DNA of 64,000 nt from Siphonodentalium dalli. Taxonomy: Eukaryota; Mollusca; Scaphopoda; Gadilida; Siphonodentaliidae. Location of the stretch: the NCBI GenBank assembly GCA_032622095.1, contig CP136067.1:135473990-135537989 (forward strand), given 5' to 3'. A model generated the notes under the pieces. The model ran no database searches and was not told the DNA's origin. It was given only the letters and a program-made list of their open reading frames with translations. Below, piece by piece: positions 54,700 through 64,000 of the stretch (positions are counted from its first letter, which is position 1; each line of letters opens with the position of its first letter). The position numbers and the translations under genes were made by a program.

Positions 54700-56240
54700 T
54701 TTTCTTTGCAAAATCAGGGTATGAGTTCCAACTGGATACTGGTGGTTAAGAAAATAATATTCGAACAGACAAGCCTGAACATAGTGTCTGACATTTGCAG
54801 AATGAGGTCCCCAAAGGGTGAATTTAATGACAATCCTGCAATGCGGGCTAGCATCACCAAATTTACCCTCTGTCCCTCATTCTGTGTAGGCCTCAACTTC
54901 TATGGGAGACATAGCATTAGATTGAATTTCTCCAGTTAAAGTTGGTGATGTGCACCTCAATTATGCATTTTATATTCACAAATTAGGGGATATAGAAACT
55001 AAACAGAAGGGCTAAAGTAAGTAAAAATGTCAATTTAAGTGCCTATATACTTCCCAGAAGATGAGGCCTAAGCAGAATGAGGACCCTGGCTAGTGTATTT
55101 GGTGATGCTAGACTGTTGTGCAGGGTAGCATAACTAAATTCACCCTCTGGGGACCTCATTCTGCAAATGCCAGATAGAAGACAAATTTAATCCAATATAT
55201 ACCCCCCCCCCCCCCCCCCCCCCATTTTTCTTTGAATATTAGTCGTATGATTTCATCTGGATAAGTGGTGATTAAAACAATAATATGAAATGGCCAAACC
55301 TGAATTTAGTATGTCTGACATTTGCAGAATTAGGTCCCAAAAATGTGGATTTAATGACAATAATCTGTAAGGCAGGCTAGCATCAACAAATTCATCCTCA
55401 ATCTGATTAGGCCTCAATTGCCAATAAAACCAAGGAACAGATTGAAGTCATACAGTTGAAGTTGGTGATACACACCCATTGAGCACCTCAATTATGCATT
55501 TTATCTTCTGCAAATTAGGGAGACATTGAAAAAAGTGACTAAATCAAACTGTCAATTTGATACTTAGGATACTTCCCAGAAGATGAGGACTAAGCAGAAT
55601 TAGGTCCCTGTCGGGTGTATTTGGTGATGCTAGCATGATGTATGGGGTAGCAACACTAAATTCACCATCTGGGGACCTCACTATGTAAATGTCAGACACA
55701 CTATTTCCAGACTTGAAGAAATCAAAGCCATTCACAGTATCATTGAATGTCAGTCATCACCAAAAAATGGAAGCACCAGTTTGTTGTTAAATTGCTACAG
55801 ATATGTTTAGATTAGAATAATACATGTCATCTGGCCAGTTTATGTAATTAATGACCTGTACCTTTACAGATATATATGCCTCTGTGGTGAGAAGAGGTAT
55901 TAAATTGAGAGGTGATATTGCTTGGAAGGGATGTTGGTTGATGGCATGGTTGGGCCTGTGCCATGTGGGTGGGGGGAGGGTGGAATGTTTCCATAATTTC
56001 ATTAAAGAGTAAAGTTTCATAACTCTGCAGATGTTATATATAATGGTGTCACTTTTTTTTCAAATTTTAAAACATGTTAAAAAAAAAGATGAGGCCTAAG
56101 CAGAATAATGTAATTGAGGGTGTATTTGGTGATGCTAGCCTGCTGTATGGGGTAGCAACACTAAATTCACCATCTGGGGACTTCATTCTGCAAATGTCAG
56201 ACACACTATGTCCAGGCTTGGAGAAATGAACAATGGACTA
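54700..56240. repeat. Clustered 'aggcctaagcagaat' dispersed repeats
   Basis: Several overlapping copies carry 'ctgacatttgcagaatgagg', 'tttggtgatgctagc', 'ctaaattcaccctctgggga' and 'tatcttctgcaaattaggg'. The duplicated block boundary at 58125 falls inside one such copy. A poly-C run is at 55202-55223. No coding signal. Confidence 0.65.
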
Positions 56241-56650
56241 TTCCTTGTAGACTCTGGTAGAATAGTTGTTTAGCTAATGTCATGTCTTGTAATGATTATG
56301 ATAGATGGTAAACTGGTCTGAAGCAAGCAATCTTCAGCAAGAGTATCAGGTGACCACACTATGATAAATTGGCTTTTTCAATAATACAGGCTTCAGTGTT
56401 CTCTTAAAAATAATAGTGCATAGCAAAGAGGTGTGAATTATAAAGGGCCATAACTCTGTTAAAATATATCGGATCAAACCCATATTTTAACTTGATCTAC
56501 TTGATCTGTATATAAGTGTCAAAAATTCATATACCAAATTTGGATGAATTATATATCAAAACAAGAGTGGAAGGGGTTAAATAAACAATACCAAAATCCA
56601 TACAGATGAAGAACATGCTAAGAAAAATCTAGGTAAGAAATATGAGGCTG
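56241..56650. repeat. Unrecognised sequence with one 'gccataactctg' unit
   Basis: 56450-56530 carries 'ggatcaaacccatattttaa', matching the unit at 11300 in RPL12 intron 3. The rest is unrecognised. Confidence 0.4.
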
Positions 56651-57225
56651 TGATGTGTCCTAAACAAAAATTAAAGGTCAAAATGCAAAAATTAAATTTT
56701 TTGTTTTTAAAGTTATGTCCCTGGCTCTGCCCCTATTTGACCCAGTGACCCCATTTGAACAAATCTGAACCCCAGTCACCCAAGGTATCTCTGTACCAAA
56801 TATAAGCTAAATCGGCCAAATATTTTTTTAGAAGAAGTCATTGTAAGAATTACTATGAGTTATGGCCCTGGTTTCTCAACTAATTGACAGGGTGACCTCA
56901 TTTGAACAAATCTGAACACCAGTGACCCAAGGACCCTCCATACCAAATATTAGCTAAATCGGCCCAATGGTTCTTAACAAGAAGTCGTAAGAATTACTAT
57001 GAAGGAATAGAGTTATGGCCCTGGCTTCGCAACTATTTGACCCAGTGACCTCATTTGAACAAATCTGAATGAGAGTCACCTAGGGAACATCCACACCAAA
57101 TATGAACCAATTCGGTATGATGGTTTCAGAGGAGATGTTTTTAAAAAAGTTGACGGACGGCCAGACGGACGCACGAGGAGTGATGACTATAGCTCCACCT
57201 GAGACTTCGTCTAAGGTGAGCTAAA
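56650..57225 (+). repeat. Dispersed repeat with hairpin + CTAA end
   Basis: Three units of the 'gttatggccctgg' family are followed by 'gacggacggccagacggacg' and 'gatgactatagctccacctg'. The end is a hairpin of CACCT-GAGAC / GTCTA-AGGTG and then agCTAA. A hairpin immediately before CTAA resembles a Helitron 3' end. The inverted copy at 37655 shares it. Confidence 0.7.
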
Positions 57226-57448
57226 AATTGCTCAAGGCTGACAGATGGCCAGCCGATAAAATCTTGATGTCGGATACCTGAATTTACAAAATCCGCAGAG
57301 AAAAAAACTTTCTACGCCAAAACACGCATCCGTGACCTGGCGGCCGGACTTATTTGTGTTGTATACGTTAATGCACCCAATTGAGATTTTATTTTCAAAG
57401 AAATGCAAGTCCCAGCTCATACCTTATATGGAATGGAAGCATAGGCAT

Positions 57449-57849
57449 TAGGCCAAAAAAAAAAAACGTCTTTGTTTCCGATACCCTGGCTGGCTGAGAT
57501 TTTCTTGCCAGCCTCAATTTTTTTTTAATTTTCTCCAGAAAGCTAGTCTATATTGTTACCTGTTAGAGTGTCAATGTGATTATTTATCGTTTTCCCCCCC
57601 AATCCCACCAAAAGCATAAATAACCAGGTTATTAAGCTCAACATTGGTAGAGATCTTACTGCAGAGTGAATGAACAAGGGACAACATGTTTTTATCAAAG
57701 GTTTAACAAAAAAAAAATCCCTGCCTGCCTGTCTAAAATTTTCCCAACATGTTTTTATCAAAGGTTTAACAAAAAAAAATCCCTGCCTGCCTGTCTGCAA
57801 AATTTTCCCAATGTTATCGGAAACGGAGAAGATTTTTGTTTTGGCCTTA
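57449..57849. mobile_element. TIR element, AGGCCAAAA…TTTCCGATA ends
   Basis: Left 'taggccaaaaaaaaaaaacg' with 'tttgtttccgatacc'; right inverted 'tatcggaaacggagaag' with 'tttttgttttggcctta'. Inside, a 62-bp unit ('caacatgtttttatcaaagg' … 'ccctgcctgcctgtct') is tandemly doubled at 57683 and 57745. The two ORFs repeating CFYQRFNKKK reflect that duplication. Confidence 0.7.
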
Positions 57850-58124
57850 ATGAAGCCAAGTGGTGGCTCTAGTTTTCAATCGATCAAAGATGACAGCTCA
57901 AGACTGAAGCAAAGGATAACTGTCATGTATTTTTCGAGAAAAAGATTTAGCTGTTTGGATCAAGTCTGGATAGTGAGTCGGCTATTTGCAGAATGAGGTC
58001 TGCAAAGGGTGAATTTAGTGATGCTATCACGCCGGCTCTGGGAACCTTATCAGTCCTAGGATCAGATTGAAGTCCCCCAGTTGAAGTTGGTGATGTTCAG
58101 CCATTAGTCACCTTGATAATGCAT
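57850..58124. repeat. Flank left of copy B, dispersed repeat
   Basis: 57975-58124 contains 'tttgcagaatgaggtctgca' and 'ttgaagttggtgatgttc', part of the 'aggcctaagcagaat' family. The copy A counterpart, if present, lies before the window. Confidence 0.5.
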
Positions 58125-61100
58125 TTTATCTTCTGCAAATTAGGGGACATAGAAACGGAGCAGAAGGGAAACAGTAAATGTCAGGCAACACTAGTCCAAG
58201 GCTTGGTTGGGATTTGACAGGTCTGGTATTGTTGTGAAATTCATTTTAGATTGATTGATTTGCAATACATACAGTAATGCTCTAAATAATCGACTCCTTG
58301 ACCACAGCAGAATTTGGGCAACTTTTCAGGATTTAGTCGGAAATATGGCTCAGTGAGAGCTTTCCTATGACTGGCAACAAGCCATATTTCCGACTAAATC
58401 CTGAAAAGTTACCCATAATTCTGCTGTGGTTAAGGAGTCGATTATTTAGAGCTTTTATACTGTATATTGCATTTATTCCAATATCAAACTTATCAGCTAC
58501 AATCGGAAGCTCTGTGTTATAACTCAATGGACATGTGTAAATGGTTCAACACATCCAACATAATGCAATTATCTAAACTGAAATAATACTTAATACAACT
58601 GCTTCTATGGGAGGCCAAATTCACATTTAATAACCAATTACGCTTAAGCGTAATGCATTATGCTTAACTTAAGCGTAATTTCATTACCCTGAAGCGTAAT
58701 ACCATTACGCATAAGCATAATGCAATTACGCTTGAGCATAATAGTCTCACTCACAACTCCATTACGATAAGCTTAATAGGTTTTCATAGCCTTACTACCT
58801 TACATATAATGGCATCATCTAAGGTAGATATATATTAAATGTTACTAGCATCAGTAATTGGCTGCATCCATTTCAGATCCAGGGGAGTTTTGAGATATGG
58901 AATTTGAATTACGCTTAAGCGTAATGACATTACGCTTAAGCGTAATGGCATTGGAAATACACTTAAGCGTAATTGGTTATTAAATGTGAATTTGGGCTCC
59001 CATATGCTTCAAATGGTGCATAAAGAATCGAGACAATATCTGTGATCTATTATTTTTTATTTATTCTCCTTGAAGCATTTCTTTAAACCTGCAATGGAAA
59101 ATAAACACAGTTGTAGGGTTGTGGGTTTTAAAGTGAGACCTAACAAAATGAAAGTGTCAATGACACAGTAGCTCAACTTGGGGAGTCGTTAATAATTTTA
59201 TGCTGGCAGAGCAGTCAATAGAATAAAGATAAAGAAGGTATGTAAAAAGTTTCAGTAAATGGATTGTATTGTGTAAATGATACTAATTTCATTGCCAACA
59301 TTTATCCACTAAATGCGGGCTGCAGATTGTGCCGATGGATTCACAATTTGAAATCCAAAATGGCTGCTGGCTCCCATCTGGAGGTCACCCGAAGATCCAT
59401 ATGAAATTTGGCGATGAGGGATGCGGCCTGTAGGGTGAGCCAAGGAAATTGTTGGTGGATGCCAAGCCATGGCAATAGTTCAAAATTTACAAAGTCAAGT
59501 TGAGCTAAAAAGACCATTGCTTCTGCGGACTGATAAAACTAGAGGCGTGACTGTCCAAATGGGAATAAGGATACCCCCCGTGCTTTTAAAACACTAAGAT
59601 GTTTCACATGTCAGTAAACATTAAGTTAAAATAATAAAATAACAGATTGGTATTGAAGGTGCACAACCCTAACCCTAATCCTAAACCTATTGACCGAAAA
59701 ATGTAGGAATAAAATCTTGGACAAAATTATGCATGTTGAGAAAATGTTCTTAGTCGAAAAAGGGGAATAACTCCACAAAAAAAAGTCGGACAGACATCAT
59801 AATCACAGGTGCACAGGTTCCCATGCTACTAAATATCTGTGCAAAGTTTCAAAAAAATTTCTATGTCAAAAAAGGGATATAATCAACCAAAAAAAGTCCG
59901 ACAGACGTCATAATTGCAGGTGCACATGTTTCCATGGTGATTGATGCCTGTGCCAAGTTTCACGGAAAATGATTAAAAAACGACTGAGAAAAACTCCGGA
60001 CAAATATCCGTCCACGGACGGATAAGCCGATTGCAGTATAGCCCCCCCACAACATTGTTGCAGGCGTATAAATAATAGGGTAGCTAGTTAAAACTATATT
60101 ACATATTATTAACCATTATATTGTGTTCTCTTACACATGTATATAAGAGGCTCACTATGGAGACTCTCATATATGAGAATGCATTGGCACAGGATTTTCG
60201 CAAAATTTCAGGAAGCTCCAGTCGTAGAAGTGTTAACTAAGCTAGTTACATGACCCTATTTTAAAGAGTTTATTTATGATGCACCAGTGTAGCTCCTCAG
60301 AAGACTTCAACAATAACAACAAGAGCTACGCTGGGCGTGCAATATACGCCCTCTCTTGGGTCGGCGGAAACTGATCAAAAAGGGGCATAACTCTGGTAAA
60401 AATTGGCGGACGGAACTCAAATTTAAACTTGACCTGTGTTTTGGTGGGACAAAGTAATATACCAAATTATCATTGAATCCGATAAGCTCTAGTAAAGTTA
60501 TCATGCGGACAACAAATTTCAGGGATTTTCAACGTCAAATTACGTCAAATAAGGGGCATAACTCCGGTGAAAATTGGCGGACGGAACCCAAATTCGAACT
60601 TGAGCTGTCTTTTCTCCTAATAAACCCACATACCAAATTTGATTGAAATCGGTTCACTCTAACTAAAGTTATCATCCGGACAACAAATTTCAGGGATTTT
60701 CTAAGTCAAATTACGTCAAAAAAGGGGCCATAACTCTCGCAAAAAATATCGGATTAAAACGAAATTCGGACTTGAGCTGTATTTCGATATATGTAATCCA
60801 CAAAAAAACGGGTTTTGCGTATAAACATTCCAAAATTCGAGTTATCATCCGGAAACCAAAAAACATAAGAAAAACTGAATTTTCGGAGTCGAAAAAGGGG
60901 CATAACTCTGCCAAAAATGTCGGGACAGAACCCATGTTCGAACTTGACCTGTGTTTTGGTGGGCGAAAGTAATATACCAAATTTGGATTCATTCCGATAA
61001 ACTATACTAAAGTTATCATCCGGACAACAAATTTGAAGGATTTTCTAAGTCAAAAAACGTTAAATAAGGGGCATAACTCCGGTGAAAATTGGCGGGCGGA

Positions 61101-64000
61101 ACCCAAATTCGAACTTGAACTTACTTTTCGGCTAATAAACCCACATACCAAATTTTACTAATTTTGGTTCACTCTAACTAAAGTTATCATCCGGACAACA
61201 GGTTAACGGACGGACGGACGCCCGCCCGCCCGCCCGGACGGACAGACCAATACTATAATACGGCCTTTTTTTCAAAAGGGCGTATAAAAACAAGGGGTAA
61301 GCATCTAAGATGCTTTTGTCGAGTTTTTTGGCAGTCGAACCAAACTTCTGCCAATAAGGTGCACAACTCCGGGAAAAAGTCGGACGGTGGTATATTATTG
61401 CAATAGACCTATATACCAAATATCAATTGAATCCGTTAATATTTCATTGAGTTATCACACTAACTGTGATAAAATTGTTATTAAAATAGACAAACTAAGA
61501 CCCATAACTCCGGAATATTTTTTCCGACAAACCTGGTTTTCGAACTGGTCCGAGATATTGTTGCAAGAGACTCATATACCAAATATTGTTTAAATCGGTT
61601 AATATTTCATTGAGTTATCGCGCTAACGGTGATAACATTGCTGACAAGGGGTACGCATCTAAGATGCTATGTCAAGTTTATTGGCAGTCGAAAAAAACTT
61701 CTGCCAATAACTTTGCAACAAGGCCCAAAAATTCGGACAAACCTGGTTTTCAAACTCGTCCGAGATATTGTTGCAAGAGACTCATATATCAAATATGGTT
61801 TGAATCAGTTAATATTTGATTCAGTTATCGCGCAAAGGTGAAAAAAATGCTAAAAATAGACAAACTAAGGCCCATAACTCCGGGGAAAAAATTCGGACAA
61901 ACCTGGTTTTCGAACTCGTCCGAGATATTGTTGCAAGAGACTCATATATCAAATATGGTTCGAATCAGTTAATATTTGATTCAGTTATCGCGCTAACGGT
62001 GAAAATGAGTTTTTTTGGCAGTCGAACCAAACTTCTGCCAATAAGGTGCACAACTCCGTTAATATTTCATAGAGTTATCGCACTAACGGTGATAAAATTG
62101 TTATTAAAATAGACAAACTAAGACCCATAACTCCGGGAAAAAAATTCGGACAAACCAGGTTTTCGAACTCGTCCGAGATATTGTTGCAAGAGTCTCATAT
62201 ACCAAATATTGTTGAAATTGGTTAATATTTGCGGGAGTTATCACGCTTACGGTGAAAAACAAAACAAAAAAGTAAACAAAGATGGATAACTCTTGTCAAA
62301 AAGTTCGGACGTGACCCATTTTCTACAGGCAGTAAACAGTCATTGGGAGCAACTCATACCAAATTTTTTTGGAATCCGTTCACAAATGTCAAAGTTACAA
62401 GGCATTCTTTAGGTCTGCCCGCCACCCCTCGTCAAACCAAAAATCGAGTTTTTGAAAAACTCGACTAAAAAAAAGAGTTGGTAGGTCTTGTTAGTGGAAA
62501 CAAAGCTCTCTTTTTATTTTAGGCCCAAATTTTAACATAGTCATGGCTAGGGTTGAAACGATTAATCGACTAGTCGTAGACGACGTTGAAATGTCAGAAC
62601 GTCGACTCTGAATTTTGCCGTCGACTAGTCGGAATATAGTGTATTAGTTTCATGTATAACGTTTTCATTTTTCAATATCGATTCCGGCATAAACGGTGTT
62701 AACTGCGCGTAAGTTATGGTCAGTATAACGTTTGGTGGCACCTGGAATTGGCAGTGTTACTAGTATAGACACACACGGACCGGTAACCCGACTATTAATT
62801 GGACGAATGAAATTGACAACACAATGTCTCACTCGTCGTTTGAGGTCAAAGACATGATGGCAATGATTGACGCGGCTTTGTAGTTTGTCCGAGACCGCTT
62901 TGATACAGACACTGTGTATATTTCCATTGATCTCGCCCCGTCGGATTATGATACGACGCTGGGTGAAGGACACTTAAGGTGACGTCATTTGTGCTACCGT
63001 ATATAAATGATACTGACATTAAGAACTGGATATCGTATTCTACAACGTAGCCTATACAGTTACTATAGGGCGTATTTAGTCGGAACATTAACATTTTATA
63101 GTGACACCGCTCGGCACCGGTTTATTGGTGATCACGTGACTAAACGAAATAATCTCGAACGCTGATATTAAATTTAAAACCTGTATAAATGATCGTGTAT
63201 CTAATCATTATCCACCACATGTCTAATTATATAATTGCATTCAGTGTGTTGGATAAATATCAAGATGTTTACAGTATTATTTCCCAAATATATTGGTGTG
63301 TATGCAGGGAAATGCGCAACGCAATAGACCGTCATTGCATCAGTCATCAGTGTGCGCCATGTACGATGAATTTACCGTACAATGGTATGTTTGAAAGTTT
63401 TGATATCGGGTACCGACTAGTCGACGCAACGCGAATTTTGGGCCTCGACTAGTCGACTCTGAAATTCACTAATCGTTTCAACACTAGTCATGGCTAACTT
63501 TCCAAAACTAAATCATCCAGAAATATAGCTACAGTAATGCCCTAAGTAATCGACTCCTTAAACACAGCAGAATTATGAGTAACTTTTCAGGATTTAGTCG
63601 GAACTATGGCTCGTTGAATGGCAACAAGCCATATTTCCGACTAAATCCTGAAAAGTTAACCATAATTCTGCTGTGTTTAAGGAGTCGATTACTTAGGGCA
63701 TTACTGTACATCTTCAAACTGATTGATTCCTTAACCCTTTCATGACTGGAGCTTCCTGAAACTTTGTGAAAACCCTGTGCCAATGCATTCTCTTATATAT
63801 GCGAGTCTCACATATACAAGAGAATGCACTGGCTTACAAGGTCAAGGTAAATATTGTTAGGTCAATGCATTCTCTTATATATACGAGACTGCCAAAGGGA
63901 GATAGTTACAATACCATGTCATTACACATGAAAGATGTTTGTTTACATTTTGTGATGACGCGTGCTGGCGAACTTCAGTTCAAACCAGGCAGCAACATAT
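58125..64000. repeat. Long direct repeat, right copy (copy B)
   Basis: It is collinear with 1-5867. It repeats the MITE (58272-58462), the TATGGGAG element (58606-59004, one palindrome unit fewer), the TTAA relic (about 60114-60240), the 'cataactcc' element (about 60320-61290) and the ~161-bp array (about 61291-62480). The hAT follows at 62548-63486, then the second MITE (63532-63706) and the TTAA element start (from about 63735). Small differences include an 8-bp gain near 59808, a 7-bp gain near 61717 and a 7-bp gain near 62669. The repeat continues to the last base shown. Confidence 0.97.
62548..63486. mobile_element. hAT, TAGGGTTGAAACG family, copy 4 (duplicate of copy 1)
   Basis: It has the same 8-bp flanks GTCATGGC as copy 1, so it arose by duplication of the block and not by a new insertion. 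It is seven bases longer owing to an added 'ttttcat' near 62669. Confidence 0.92.

Noticed and set aside
57666-57996. Frames with repeated CFYQRFNKKK or KGLTKK peptides
   Set aside because: Explained by the 62-bp tandem duplication inside a TIR element.
1-64000. LTR retrotransposon or giant element with 5.9-kb terminal direct repeats
   Set aside because: No gag, protease, integrase or polymerase genes lie between; a host gene does, and the repeats hold assorted unrelated MITEs cut off arbitrarily by the window.

Overview
This is eukaryotic DNA: about 64 kb, AT-rich and dense in repeats. One intron-containing housekeeping gene is embedded in layers of mostly non-autonomous transposons. No open reading frame much over 150 codons exists, and no bacterial or phage-style gene order is present. 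The dispersed repeats (runs of 'cataactcc', 'gacggacggac', ~160-bp tandem cores, hairpin+CTAA ends) resemble those I know from bivalve and other mollusc genomes. My best guess is a marine lophotrochozoan, probably a bivalve; this is inference, not proof.

The one convincing host gene is ribosomal protein L12 (uL11, RPL12) on the minus strand. Its five coding exons are at 30830-30794, 22457-22384, 18070-17890, 10636-10529 and 6127-6021. All four introns are GT-AG, the phases agree, and the joined frame is open for 168 codons plus a stop. About 0.5 kb of coding sequence is spread over 24.8 kb because the introns (8.3, 4.3, 7.3 and 4.4 kb) are packed with transposons.

Layout. 1-5867: left copy of a long direct repeat holding MITEs, ~161-bp tandem repeats and a hAT element. 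6021-30830: RPL12, with at least nine hAT-like insertions or relics in its introns. Several are nested, most complete ones have 8-bp target duplications, and one retains the start of a BED zinc-finger transposase. 31075-31990: a MITE with 9-bp target duplications and a decayed LINE reverse transcriptase, divergent from RPL12. 32424-32619: a long palindrome. 35261-37482: an element with arrayed subterminal repeats. 37655-43790: Helitron-like and tandem dispersed repeats. 44219-50351: a cluster of piggyBac-like (TTAA) MITEs carrying a recurrent ~69-bp palindrome. 50783-50882: a 100-N assembly gap. 51000-58124: minisatellite, another TTAA element and mollusc-type repeats. 58125-64000: right copy of the direct repeat, nearly identical to 1-5867.

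I found no new protein-coding system. The observations most worth a second look are: the 58-kb spaced direct duplication; the ~69-bp palindrome shared by different TTAA element families; the stacked hAT nests inside an essential ribosomal protein gene; and two long perfect hairpins (69- and 72-bp arms) near the RPL12 promoter.
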